From the NCBI GenBank assembly GCA_948146395.1, contig OX411544.1:33190457-33254456 (forward strand): 64,000 bases of DNA, written 5' to 3'. The stretch's first letter is position 1; every line of letters begins with the position of its first letter. This DNA comes from Fragum whitleyi (taxonomy: Eukaryota; Mollusca; Bivalvia; Cardiida; Cardiidae). The position numbers were made by a program, and so were the translations under genes. A model generated the notes under the pieces. That model was not told the DNA's origin. It saw only the letters and a program-made list of their open reading frames with translations, and made no database searches. This document shows positions 21,386 to 31,423 of this stretch, in pieces.

Positions 21386-21919
21386 AGGTAGTTCTTCATT
21401 TTATTTTTTACCAAATGAAAGTCACAGATCAATAGCCTTGGTCATTTAATGATACAGTATTCAAGGGATGCATTCAAAAGGGGTTTGAACAGTAATATTA
21501 ACGCAATGGATTTTGTTGCCCACGACATATATTCTTGTTGTAAACAGAACTTTGGTAGTCAGTAAAGACCAAGATCAGCCTACAAAAACATGCAGCCTGA
21601 TCTTAGCCTACCGTACTTCTCATAATAAACGCTCCCGGGAGCTATACATGACATGGTCAGGGAGCTTTTATTTTGTATGCATTTTCTGATTTAAACATTC
21701 ATTAAACTTATGTCTTTTATTCCCCTTTCTCTTTAATTTGAGGTAGCTTTCATCTAAACAATCATATAAATGATTGTTTAGAGGAAATTCTAATCAAATT
21801 TGAGATGAAATCAAAACAAACTGTTAAAATTAAGGCATTTAAAGTGGGTTTTCTTAGAAAAGATGTAGGGGTGCTACTTTTACATGTAGGGAGGGCACTA
21901 TAATTAGGCGAAATACGGT

Positions 21920-22103
21920 ATACAGTCAAAACTGTGTTAGCGGCAACCTGTATTCAGCAAGCAACCTGTATAAAGCAAACGGCCACCTTGATCCCAAATG
22001 AACCAATTGCACTAAAATTGACCTGTATTAAGCAAGCACCTATCTTAAGCAAGCACTTTTTGAATGTCCCTTGGGTGCTTGCTTAAGACAGGTTTGACTA
22101 TAT
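21920..22103. mobile_element. Short TIR element
   Basis: Terminal inverted repeats 'ATACAGTCAAAACTGT' and 'ACAGGTTTGACTATAT' flank an interior with several direct repeats of 'AAGCAAGCA' and 'ACCTGTATTAAGC'. A similar 'GCGACC...GGTCGC' layout occurs at 59790-60125. Confidence 0.65.
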
Positions 22104-22484
22104 ATATATATATATACTGCCTTATTTGTACTAAATTATTATGGATAAAAAAGAGCTGAAATGGCTAAAGTTAAACTAGAAATGTGTTCGAAAAACACAA
22201 TGGAATTCAGCAGGATTAAAGATAAACTTGAGTATAATTTTCTAATAAAAGGGACTTTATGATACTGACTTGAAAAAGGGCTTTTATCACGAACGAAATA
22301 GGCCTAAGCAACTTTTTATAACTGCCCTTTAATACCAGCCTACAAACAGATCTAAAGACAGATTTATGTGTCTTCAAAGACCAAGGAGTAAGGAGAGTAA
22401 GAAAAAATAAATAAAAAAAAAATAAGAAAAGAAAAATAATCATCAAATGAAGTTATTGATTTGTATGAAATCGTAGAGTTTTTT

Positions 22485-22560
22485 AACGGTTTTTGAGCGA
22501 AATGAATAAATGAATGAATGACTGACTAGAGCACTGAGTGAGCAATTTAAAATGTTTTGG
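22485..22560 (+). mobile_element. Family B right-end fragment
   Basis: 'GGTTTTTGAGCGAAATGAA', 'GAGCACTGAGTGAGCAATTT' and 'AAAATGTTTTGGGCG' match the right third of family B. It ends only ~170 bp upstream of the mannosidase start codon. Confidence 0.65.
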
Positions 22561-22599
22561 GCGGGTTGACTGAATTCCACAATACTATTACCTATAAAA

Positions 22600-22630
22600 C
22601 ACAATTTTCTTTTATATTTCTCTTTTCAGG
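22600..22630 (+). promoter_or_regulatory. Possible 5'-UTR splice acceptor
   Basis: A pyrimidine-rich stretch ending TTTCTCTTTTCAG at 22629 is a good 3' splice site 100 bp upstream of the mannosidase ATG. If used, a non-coding upstream exon exists and the coding region alone is unspliced. This is inference; no transcript data are available. Confidence 0.4.
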
Positions 22631-22729
22631 TTCTCCGTTAGAAGAAGGAGCTAGTTACAGCACAACAAAAGTTGTTTGTGACCTTATTACCCAGTGGAAT
22701 TTGACGTCAGATAGCGTCTCCAAAGAACC

Positions 22730-25700
22730 ATGGCGTCATTTAGATATTTTCTGAGACGACGACGTTCCATTCGTTGCATTGTGTTCCTGTTCGTAATTAT
22801 TTTCGTCCAACTCTTTTTCATATCATCGTTAAATGTGTTACACTTCGAGCAACTGGAATCGAAGTTCGAACGTAAGATTTATCATAACATTAGCAAGAAC
22901 GTTTGTTTGAACCCGCGAAATCTAAATCAAATACACCATGCCGATGTTTACACGTACGACCTTCCGGATATTACGAACTACTCGTTTGTTACTGGAAAGA
23001 GATTTAAAGAATATGTTATCCCCGTTAAAACCGAACAAGAAGCAGCGTATGGTCCTAATTTAGATCACGTGACTGTTTTACTAATACCATTCTCACACGT
23101 GGACCCAGGATACGGTAAAACAATGGAAAGATATTATCATGATCAAACTAGGCACACGCTGGATTCTCTTGTGGATAAATTAGACCAATACAGAGACCTG
23201 ACATTTCAGTGGGTAGAGACGGTGTTTCTAGAGCGATGGTGGAGGGACATAAGCGATGATAAGAAGAGAAAGGTCCGAGAACAGGTTCAACGAGGACAGT
23301 TTGAGATAGCACTGGGGGGCTGGGTCATGCCAGATGAAGCGAGTACACATTATGTGTCTGTTATTGACCAGTTTATAGAGGGCCATCAATGGGTCATAGA
23401 AAATTTAGGAGTGAAACCGAAAAACAGCTGGTCCAATGACCCATTTGGCTTTTCCAGTACGATGCCATATCTATGGAAAAAATCTGGAATGGAGAATATG
23501 GTGATATTAAGGATTCACCAAGCTATAAAAGCAACTCTAATGAAGAAGAAATCAATGGAGTTTAATTGGAAACCTCTCTGGAGCGAGTCGGACGACAACG
23601 ATATCTTATGCCATTTGATGCCTTACAGGGGGTACTGGATAGGTGACACGTGTGGACCGTATAATCAACACATATGCCGAGAATATGCGTTTATGCGAGA
23701 AGATCCGATCGATAAAGTTGTGTTTCTAACAGATTCAAATTTGGAAGAGAGGGCTCGTATCTTGTATGAGCAGTACAGAATAACTGCAGAGATATACAGA
23801 AGACACGAACCAGGTGGTAACACTGAACTCATTCTTCCGTTGTACCTCGGAGAAGATTTCTCGTATACTAAACCAAGAGAGTTTGATCTTATTTATGAAA
23901 GTTATTCAAAACTCATGAAATTTATTAATGCCAAAAAAGAGTGGAAAATGACTTTCAAATTTGGAACAACCAATGAGTATTTTACCTTATTGAGAAAGTA
24001 TCAGGCTAAGAAGTCGAGGTCTGATGGAGGGAGATTTCCAACGTTAGCAGGAGATTTCTTCCCTTATTCTGATTATCAGAATGACTACTGGACGGGATAT
24101 TACACAACTAGGCCTTTCAACAAACAGTTCTCCAGAGAAATCCAATCCTTAATCAAGATGGCAGATATCTTACATTCCTATACATACGCACATTCTAAGT
24201 CAGATGGGTTTGACTACGTGCCTTTCCAGAACATTAGTGAAAAGTTACGGATAGCTCGACGAGAACTGGGCATGTTCCTCCACCACGATGGTATTACGGG
24301 AACCTCGGTAACGCCTGTTATCATAGACTTTCAGGATCGACTTTACGATGCTTATAGATTTACGAGGTCTGCTATATCTTCATCCATCTCTATTCTTCTC
24401 TCTGGGGGTCAGATCAAAGAAAACATTGATTTTAAACCAACATCACTCAGAAACAGTCCAACATCACAATCAGTATTAAAAGTTCTAAGTTTATCGAGCT
24501 CTGGATCAAAGTTGTTTGTAGTAAATTCGGCAGGAAGGGTTAAAAAGGATATAGTGACTGTAAAGACAGATTCTTCTGCTGTTTCTATTGTAGATGATCA
24601 AGGTAAACAGGTGGTTTCCCAAGTGACAAAGGACAAAAACGGTGTATTGGTCTCTTTTGAAGCAACAGTACCGGCATTAGGTATTCGTTCTTATATAATC
24701 AAACCACTTTTGGGAGCTCCGACTTCGCTATCAGAAGAAGCAATCGACGTACAGTCAATAGAAAATGATTTTTTCGAACTAGAATTCGATGCAGAATCGG
24801 GATTCCTAAGCTCCTTTACGGACAAAATGTCAAACACGGTAACAAATGTTAAAATGTCTGTATTAGCCTACGTTTCTCTACGAAGTGGAGCCTATATATT
24901 TGCCCCAACTGGCCAAACCTATGAAATTCTTTCTGGTAAACGAGATATAGTTGTCAGAAAAGGTACTGTGTTTTCTGAGGTTTATGTTCGTTACCCCGGT
25001 TTTAGTATCACCTATCGTCTTAATCAGGGTAATGGAGTTAAAAGCAAAGGTGTTTTTATAAAAACGGAAATCGATGTGAAAGGATTTAAACAAAGCGACA
25101 ACAAAGAAATAATTGTACGTTTCGAAACAAATATTAATAATGGAAATAAGTTCTATACAGACCAAAACGGATTTCAATTGATCGGTAGAAAAAATTTCGC
25201 AGATCGCCCAGTCGAGCAGAATTATTACCCTTTAACCTCAATGGCAATTCTAGAAGATACAACTAGACGTCTAACATTACATGCAGGTCAGCCTCATGGT
25301 TTTGCCAGCTTGCAACCAGGCGCCTTTGAGGTCATGTTAGATAGAAGAGTAACACGTGACGATAATAAAGGTCTGGGACAAGGAGTCAAGGACAATATAC
25401 CAACATCTGCTAACTTTGTTCTACAGATAGAAACTCGACATAACGCGGATATAGGTAATGAAGTTAAATATACATATCCATCAAAAGAGGCTTTGTTAAT
25501 GAGTGAAATAATTACAGATCCTTTATATACCGTATTCCTAAAAGACTCGTCAGACGATGCAGCTAAACTGCTCAAGCCTGTTTTTAATCCCATGAAAAGG
25601 GATTTACCTTGTGGGGTTTCTCTTGTTGGGCTTAGAACTTTGGTAAAATCTGATCTACAGTATAATGGTACAAGTGTTGTTTTGCATCATAAACCTTCTG

Positions 25701-25891
25701 TCTGTGGACTAAGTAGTGAAGTTGAATGTGATTCTGAGAGTGTGGACTCTGCGAGTCTTTTCGCGGGTCTTGAAATTCGAAGTACAGTAGAAACGTCGCT
25801 TACTCACTTGCATAATATCGGAGATTTACAGAGTAACCAAGATATGAGCCCATATCCAAATGAACTGAGAGCGTTCAAAGTAACATTCTAA
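22730..25891 (+). CDS. Golgi alpha-mannosidase II-like glycosidase (GH38), single exon
   Basis: Predicted 1053-residue type II Golgi membrane enzyme of glycoside hydrolase family 38. Known members trim alpha-1,3/alpha-1,6 mannose from GlcNAcMan5GlcNAc2 during N-glycan maturation. Seen: a short basic N-terminus (RRRRSIR), one membrane anchor at ~16-37, a stem, catalytic domain ~112-430, a helical middle domain with HHDGITGT at 518-525, and a C-terminal beta region to 1053. Relative to Drosophila Golgi mannosidase II, likely zinc ligands are H123, D125, D237 and H519, the nucleophile D237 (NDPFG) and the acid/base D376 (LGED). The usual HNDPGW reads HVDPGY (V124, Y128). Sequons include N53, N83 and N501. 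The start has a strong context (ACCATGG) and an in-frame TAG at 22712. Length is near the family's ~1100. The frame is intact without introns, unlike typical animal MAN2A genes. MAN2A1/MAN2A2 orthology versus a mollusc-specific paralogue is unresolved. Confidence 0.93.
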   Translation: MASFRYFLRRRRSIRCIVFLFVIIFVQLFFISSLNVLHFEQLESKFERKIYHNISKNVCLNPRNLNQIHHADVYTYDLPDITNYSFVTGKRFKEYVIPVKTEQEAAYGPNLDHVTVLLIPFSHVDPGYGKTMERYYHDQTRHTLDSLVDKLDQYRDLTFQWVETVFLERWWRDISDDKKRKVREQVQRGQFEIALGGWVMPDEASTHYVSVIDQFIEGHQWVIENLGVKPKNSWSNDPFGFSSTMPYLWKKSGMENMVILRIHQAIKATLMKKKSMEFNWKPLWSESDDNDILCHLMPYRGYWIGDTCGPYNQHICREYAFMREDPIDKVVFLTDSNLEERARILYEQYRITAEIYRRHEPGGNTELILPLYLGEDFSYTKPREFDLIYESYSKLMKFINAKKEWKMTFKFGTTNEYFTLLRKYQAKKSRSDGGRFPTLAGDFFPYSDYQNDYWTGYYTTRPFNKQFSREIQSLIKMADILHSYTYAHSKSDGFDYVPFQNISEKLRIARRELGMFLHHDGITGTSVTPVIIDFQDRLYDAYRFTRSAISSSISILLSGGQIKENIDFKPTSLRNSPTSQSVLKVLSLSSSGSKLFVVNSAGRVKKDIVTVKTDSSAVSIVDDQGKQVVSQVTKDKNGVLVSFEATVPALGIRSYIIKPLLGAPTSLSEEAIDVQSIENDFFELEFDAESGFLSSFTDKMSNTVTNVKMSVLAYVSLRSGAYIFAPTGQTYEILSGKRDIVVRKGTVFSEVYVRYPGFSITYRLNQGNGVKSKGVFIKTEIDVKGFKQSDNKEIIVRFETNINNGNKFYTDQNGFQLIGRKNFADRPVEQNYYPLTSMAILEDTTRRLTLHAGQPHGFASLQPGAFEVMLDRRVTRDDNKGLGQGVKDNIPTSANFVLQIETRHNADIGNEVKYTYPSKEALLMSEIITDPLYTVFLKDSSDDAAKLLKPVFNPMKRDLPCGVSLVGLRTLVKSDLQYNGTSVVLHHKPSVCGLSSEVECDSESVDSASLFAGLEIRSTVETSLTHLHNIGDLQSNQDMSPYPNELRAFKVTF

Positions 25892-25958
25892 AAGGTGCTA
25901 GATTGCAGAGGTATAGATAAGAGGTGATAAGCTAGTCTAAAATCTTCATTTCTCATTC

Positions 25959-26033
25959 AAACCCTGTGTTCTTGGTACTCGTTTAAATCGTCTCGACAAG
26001 ACGATTCCAACGAGTATCCTCAACATAGGGTTT
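25959..26033. repeat. 75-bp foldback in the mannosidase 3' region
   Basis: 'AAACCCTGTGTT' pairs with 'AACATAGGGTTT', 'ACTCGTT' with 'AACGAGT' and 'AATCGTCT' with 'AGACGATT' around a 5-nt loop. It may be a small MITE in the 3' UTR. Confidence 0.75.
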
Positions 26034-26044
26034 TTGCTATTATT

Positions 26045-26050
26045 ATTAAA
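26045..26050 (+). terminator. Candidate poly(A) signal
   Basis: ATTAAA lies about 155 bp past the mannosidase stop codon, followed directly by an A-run. It is the nearest canonical-like signal seen downstream. The A-run could instead be the relic tail of a retrocopy. Confidence 0.3.
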
Positions 26051-26206
26051 AAAAAACTAAAATCTTAAATACTCCCCTCTTTCTCTAGCCCTGCGTTTGT
26101 ACGATGTCATTAAGACAATCGACAGGTCTACTCAATCCTTTGCTATAACCGTAATTGAGAAGGTTTGGTTAACGTAGGACATGCTCTTTTTTGAAATATA
26201 ACATAT

Positions 26207-26371
26207 CTAAAGGTAGTGGACCCGTAAAAGTTCAAAAGCGTTTCGGAAGTCATAAATTTTAACAATGTAAACCGATGATTCCTAATGATTTTACTAGGAA
26301 ACATCGATTTACACTTTTGAAGTTAATCGCTTCCGAAATGTTCTGGAACGGTTATGGGTCCACTTCCTTAA
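26207..26371. mobile_element. Family A palindromic MITE copy 5
   Basis: It runs from CTAAAGGTAGTGGACCCG to GGGTCCACTTCCTTAA with the central foldback 'GATGATTCCTAATGATTTTA' / 'CTAGGAAACATCGATTTAC'. The left TTAA is mutated to CTAA. Confidence 0.82.
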
Positions 26372-26394
26372 AGGAAGATTACCTAAATGGTGTA

Positions 26395-26530
26395 AAGAAA
26401 GCTAATTCTAGCAATTACGCGTTGCTAGTCAGTCTGCGCAATTAACGCAGACTGACTAGGTTCGATACTCTTCGCACTCCCTAGATTGTTCCTTTTCTGC
26501 TGCAAATTTTGTGGCGATCCCGGATGGTCC
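26395..26530 (-). mobile_element. Family C fragment
   Basis: The core hairpin 'CTAGTCAGTCTGCGCAATTA' / 'CGCAGACTGACTAGG' is followed by 'TTCGATACTCTTCGCAC'. The outer 'GTGACCCGTCACGCG' block is missing. Confidence 0.6.
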
Positions 26531-26672
26531 AAATCTGCGTAATGGGGCCAAATTCATGTACATATTTGACTGGCTTTTATTACATGTTATATTTCACAAC
26601 AAAAGTCATTCAATACTCCTAGGTCCTTTTACCCTTTACTTTCAAATTATAAGCTCGACTTTAAAGGAGAAA

Positions 26673-26905
26673 AGCCGCCATCATATTGCAGTTGGTAGCG
26701 CGTCGGGCTATCTAAATGTCCCGGGTTCGAACCCCGACAGCGGCACTTATTCTTTCCGACTTTTTGTCTTACACCAATGGGTTGATAATCGTAGACCTAT
26801 GTGAGATAGCAGCTGGAGGCTAGGAAAGGATGTGATGGTTGTATTTGTGAGAGAAATACTAGGAAACCACTGTTAGGTGCTCCAACCGCCGCGATATAAC
26901 TGAAA
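26673..26905 (+). mobile_element. SINE with tRNA-like head, tail truncated
   Basis: The head 'GCCGCCATCATATTGCAG' has the B-box 'GGTTCGAACCCC' and a closing 'GACAGCGGC'. The body is well preserved to 'GCGATATAACTGAAAAAA', where the 3' end is lost against the family E element that follows. No TSD is visible. Confidence 0.82.
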
Positions 26906-26924
26906 AAAAAACCTTGCTTTTCTG

Positions 26925-27115
26925 TTAGAAACCCTTACGAAAACAAGGCAAATTGAGGTTATTAGATATATGTAATACGTACTTGGTGTATTGTATGAAA
27001 AAATATCTAACTCGGTTGTGTGAATTGAAAATTGTCGAGGCTCAATTCTCCAAACCTCGTTGGATATTTTTTTCATACAAAACACTAAGTATGTATTATA
27101 TATATCCACTATCCA
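26925..27115. mobile_element. Family E hairpin element copy 1
   Basis: A palindrome of about 150 bp reads outward from 'AATTGTCGAGGCTC', through 'ATATCTAACTCGG' and 'CACTAAGTA'-type arms on both sides. Related copies lie at 27365 and 62165. The open frames on both strands here (26873-27109 and 26953-27201) come from the palindrome. Confidence 0.78.
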
Positions 27116-27364
27116 ACACCCAACAGCCGAGCGTAGGCACCCGAAGGCGGCGCTTTTGTTGGAAAAAAACCTGCTTACTTTTTACGCCTTTTGAAATATA
27201 AGTAACGAGTCCTCGCTTTTATTCATAACGCCGGCTGCAAAATCAATTGGTCCTGAGTTCGAATTTTATCGGCAACATTTTCTTTCTTAAACTATCGTTT
27301 GCTCACATATTCGGCTTGAGGATTGGTGTATATTTTAGAGAACATTCGAAGTAATTAGGCTTTT

Positions 27365-27700
27365 ATAAGATAAAGAAGTCCCTTCTCAATAGATGTATAT
27401 ATAATACGTACTTAGTGTTTTGTATGGAAAAAAATATCTAACGAGGTTGGGAGAATTGATCATTGTCGAGGCTCTGCCGAGACAATTACCAATTCTCACA
27501 ACCGAGTTAGATATTTTTTCATACAATACACTTAGTACGTATTATATTTATCTTATAACCTCTTTTTGTCTTGTTTTAGTCGATGTTTCTAACTTAAATG
27601 CTAGTTTCTAAAAATAACTGTATGATATTATTGTTCTAAAAATAACTATGTGATATCATAAAAAATATCATACGGGTTGTTATCATACGGATACTTGTAT
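27365..27700. mobile_element. Family E hairpin element copy 2 with outer flank
   Basis: The arms 'AAAAATATCTAACGAGGTTG' and 'CACAACCGAGTTAGATATTT' fold around 'GTCGAGGCTCTGCCGAGAC'. The right flank, 'AAAAATAACTGTATGATATT' and repeats of 'AAAATAACTATGTGATATC', is mirrored at the left side of the copy at 62165, so the full element is longer than the hairpin. Confidence 0.78.
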
Positions 27701-27719
27701 AGTTATAAGATAAAAAACG

Positions 27720-28320
27720 AAAATGCTCTCTTTCTCTCCCCCTCTCCTCTATTCTCTCTGATGGTCTGTCTCGAATTGATCACCAGTTTTGAAATCTTCT
27801 GCACCACAGTGAATTTATTTTCCACAGCAAATACAGAAAAGATTGAAGACAAAGATTAAAATATATACTTTATGTCGTGTCATCATATTTCAGATAAACA
27901 TAGTAATCAAGATTTCGTAGGGTAACGGGATAGCAGAACTGAAGATAAATAACAGTTATGTAACTTAAAATGTTACCCGTCACACGAAAAAGGACTATTT
28001 GGGACATTTTATGAAACGAAGTTTTTGCAGAGGGATTAATCCTGCTAAAGGAAGAAAAGGGAAAAAAGCCAATTACAAATCCCTAAGAGAGAATAATCTG
28101 AAAAAAATATTCATAACATAAATGTAATCCAGAAGCTGTTGCCATTAGGTTTATGCGATCAACAATCTTGCTTTTCGCCGCTCATTCATCATTTAATGAA
28201 CTTCTTTGTTATGAGAATTTGTAAACATTTTGTATATGAATTGATCATTCTGAACATCGTCTAAGGAACGATTAAGGAGTGCAGTGGGGACGTAGTATGA
28301 ATTGCATAGATCGCAATAAA
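27720..28320. other. No gene recognised
   Basis: AT-rich DNA with a CT-rich tract at 27727-27760. A short family C-like piece 'TTACCCGTCACACGAAAAAG' occurs near 27973. Confidence 0.5.
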
Positions 28321-28324
28321 GGCG

Positions 28325-28625
28325 CCGTACTTTCTACATCGTTTTCGTTGTGCTCATACTGCGATGTCGAGGGGCTGCCACGGCGCTTCGATGGAATTGT
28401 TGGCGATCCGAAGGGGCTGCTACTGCGATCTTTTACTGCGATCTTATCACTTTAACGTCTCGATCTCACACTAATTATTTTGTGCATGCGCGCTCCGAAT
28501 AGACCTTCGGCGTCCTCGGCGTTTGCACGCTGTCACGTCATGCGTGGTGTTATGGCGTTTTCGCTACAATTTCAGAACGCCATAAGAACGCCGTGGCACT
28601 GCCGCCCTAGTGTGACTCGGCTTTA
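28325..28625. mobile_element. GC-rich island, probably a transposon fragment
   Basis: A locally GC-rich 300 bp with repeated 'TACTGCGATC', 'GGCGTCCTCGGCG' and 'GCCATAAGAACGCC' words. It ends 'CCTAGTGTGACTCGGCTTTAA', a style of terminus common in DNA transposons. No matching inverted terminus was found on the left. Confidence 0.45.
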
Positions 28626-28654
28626 ACGTGTAATGTATCATCTATAAAGCAGCC

Positions 28655-28765
28655 ATTCGTTCAGAATGACAAAACGGTTAAAGAAATTGCCAATTGTACC
28701 CATGCTTTACACGTGCACTTGCGTTTAAAATGGGGTAAAAATTGCAAACAGTTTGAATTTTTATG
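28655..28765. mobile_element. Family F fragment
   Basis: 'CAGAATGACAAAACGGTTAA' and 'ACACGTGCACTTGCG...GGGGTAAAAATTGCAAACAG' match the family F layout. The first arm is degraded. Confidence 0.5.
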
Positions 28766-28984
28766 TCATCCAAAACGCATGGTAGGTCTTATACAGTTAT
28801 ATTCTGTCGTGCGTTTGGGAGTAAGTAAGTAAAAGCAATCGTCGCAAGTTAGATACGATTTACTAAATAATGAAGGGTCAATTTCTTGCAATTCAAAGGG
28901 AAGTAACCATACCTTCTTTAACCCTTTGTTGTTTAATCCCTGCTTTTTACGTGCCTCTGATTTTATGATTGAGAAAACATTGTG

Positions 28985-29025
28985 AAATAAAGAAGAAATT
29001 GCTTCTGACAAGCAATTTCTTCTTT
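28985..29025. repeat. Short perfect hairpin
   Basis: AAGAAGAAATTGCTT and AAGCAATTTCTTCTT are separated by 5 nt. This is a strong stem in AT-rich DNA. The rest of 28766-29470 shows no gene or repeat. Confidence 0.85.
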
Positions 29026-29474
29026 TTCCACACTATTTTCTACCCTATTGAATGGTTATTTTTCAAATTAAATCCACTTTAAATTTTCGTCTGCAAAACC
29101 TTTGTATTTGGACAGGTCCATTTTTTTTAAAACAGGAAAGGGTTAACTCATATAACTGAACTGAACTTAAGACTGAAGTAACGAGGTTCTTATGTGAATG
29201 CTACGAATTACCTGTTTGAAAATATATGTACATGTATTTATTTTACTTTATTGAATTCCATTTTGCATTTATCTTGTTATATTGTTATTCACATTGATTG
29301 GACATGCATAATTTGTATTTATCAAAATATATTTTCTATTATTTTTCTGTGAAGGGTTGAATATTTTTCTATTTGAATTTGTTGTCATTGAATATATATT
29401 AAAGTTTAAGATAATACTTGAAAAAGCACTTGTTTATAATATTGTTGACATTTTAAAGAGCCAAGCCGAATACT

Positions 29475-29600
29475 ACGTTCAGGATAACTAAACGGTACAA
29501 ACTGTTTTTCAAATTATACCCCGTTTTGCACGTAAATATGCGTGCAAAACGGGGTATAATTTGCAAACAGTGTTCACCCTGATCGCAGTGCTGTTGATGC
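29475..29600. mobile_element. Family F hairpin MITE copy 3
   Basis: It is the clearest copy. 'AACGGTACAAACTGTTTTTC' is mirrored by 'TTGCAAACAGTG', and 'TATACCCCGTTTTGCACG' by 'CGTGCAAAACGGGGTATA'. Confidence 0.82.
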
Positions 29601-29604
29601 AGAA

Positions 29605-30025
29605 AAGAACAAAGTGAAACTGACATTTGCTTCCATCAAAACCATTCTTAATCGCTCAATCAGCGCTCTTTACATTTATTCCAAAGACCCACTCAAACCA
29701 TTCAAAAAACGTTCCAAAATGAGTAAAAAGCTGGACAAAAACATTCAAATCATTAAAAAAAAAAAAATAAAAAAATCTACGAGTTCACTAGCGTCTTAGT
29801 GGTTTGTAAAGATATAGAAGTTTTTTTTTTAAAAACCAAACTATTATTAATATCTTATGAAAAGAAAGGAGGAGGGGGTGGGGCGGGAGTGTGGGTAATA
29901 TACATATTCAAATAATAGTGATTTTGAACCAAAATTGCAATATTGTACCCCCCATCCCCTTTCCATTCAAAATCCTAATCACTCATTCGATTTCTATTAT
30001 TCTACTATCATTCATCTTGTCAGGA
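29605..30025 (-). mobile_element. Family B MITE copy
   Basis: It begins 'GTGAAACTGACATTTGC' and contains 'TTCTTAATCGCTCAATCAGC', an A-run, and 'TTCATCTTGTCAGGATCATG' at the end. The core is disrupted by a G-rich tract near 29870-29890. The 29614-29799 frame is a translation of the element. Confidence 0.7.
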
Positions 30026-30466
30026 TCATGATATTCCCAACAATACAAAGAAACGCAAGAACAAGTCAGCATCTTTATGTGCATGTACATCAATACCTAA
30101 TCAAAGTGCTGTCAGCACTGTAAATCGTACATTATTGAGAGGCTGGGATAATGCAATAGTTCGCCAATCAAAAGGGCTCAAATTTGGACAATAAAAGTTG
30201 GTAAAATCTTTAAATTTGTGAGTTTTTTGTCTTAACACTCCATCTTTTCGAGGACATCGCCAGCTCATCCAACCTCGTGGGTCCGATTTTGAAAGTTTGC
30301 TGATTCGATAGCCCTCTGCTAGTCTAAATTATTTCTTAGCAGATTTTTACGTTGTTATAATGAGCACGCGCCAAGCTAAAAGCTTGTCTGTTAATATTAT
30401 TCCTCTCTCTATAGAGTTTAAAAGCCTGTTAAGCAACAAACATTTTTCATTAAACTATTTACAATT

Positions 30467-30895
30467 TTAATTACCAACATGTTTGTATTTCAAGCATTGG
30501 GTTTTCCCAAATACTGTAAATGCATTTTCCCTCAAGAAACACGTGAAATCGCCAACTATGCTATTTATATCCCTGGTTTCTGACCAATCGATTAAATCTA
30601 GCAGCACTCTATGATTATTCATGAGTTGTTCTAAAAATAGATCGCTCTTACTGCTATCCTTTACCAGTTTATCGTATGTTTTTGTCGGTTTATTTGTTGT
30701 TGAATAATTTTCCTTCATACTCAAATTTGAATTTATTGAAAATAGGATTGGAGCGTGATCAGAGTGCTCATTGAAATCAAATATTTCAAAATTATTTCTA
30801 TTTGTTAACACATGCGAACAAAAAGTAAACTTCTCACGCTCCCTGTTTGAGTGCAGACGACTATTGACTAATGACAAACAAGTTAATTGACACAT
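30467..30895 (-). pseudogene. LINE-type endonuclease/exonuclease/phosphatase domain remnant
   Basis: A 142-codon open frame on the minus strand resembles the C-terminal end of the apurinic-type endonuclease of non-LTR retrotransposons. It has an 'LVNSRLHSN' block, 'KFTFCSHV', and the 'HSDHAPILFSI' motif that in the family (SDHxPI) supplies the catalytic Asp-His pair, followed by the charged linker that normally precedes the reverse transcriptase. The N-terminal catalytic part is absent upstream (higher coordinates) and no reverse transcriptase follows, so this is a fragment. The few nearby sequences do not show a poly(A) or TSD. A host EEP-family gene is less likely given its length. Family identity is by motif only. 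Confidence 0.6.
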
Positions 30896-30899
30896 TTCG

Positions 30900-31420
30900 A
30901 GCAGACGATGTACATTTACGCGTGGGTTTTGACCCAGTGATAATCATAACAGAATTTGATTGGTTGTCGGCCCTACAACTGGTAAATGACCGTTCGAGAA
31001 AGTTCAGAGCAGTAATATTGTAAGTGCTACAAATTAATTATACAGTTAACCTATTGTACGTTTCAACTCCTTTACTCAACCGAAAATCTTGTTATAAACA
31101 CTGGAACTACTAACTGGTAATTACTCAAAGCGAAAATTACATCAAATTTTGTATTAGCCTCTTCTCTATTTGTCGAAAAGTAAATAAGGTATAAACAAAG
31201 TTTGTAGATTGTGACTGAAAAGGCCGTTTCTTCGGTGTTCGAAAACACATAATTTGGTTTGAACACATTGCTCAGAAGATAATGGTAAAAATGTAGTGGG
31301 TCAAACAGACTGGATTTCTGGAAAACGGTAGATATAAATCTACTGCTTCGCAGTACGATTTAAAAACGACATGATCCGAGATGGCTTACTCAATGTAAAC
31401 GCGTTTGGCTGTAAATTCCG
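30900..31420. other. No gene recognised
   Basis: AT-rich sequence without repeats or motifs that I can identify. Confidence 0.5.
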
Positions 31421-31423
31421 TGG

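Noticed and set aside
22557..22754. 65-codon ORF overlapping the mannosidase start
   Set aside because: It spans a likely splice acceptor and a MITE fragment, is in another frame, and ends just inside the mannosidase.
24878..25593. Two 99-codon minus-strand ORFs
   Set aside because: They are antisense shadows of the mannosidase coding sequence.
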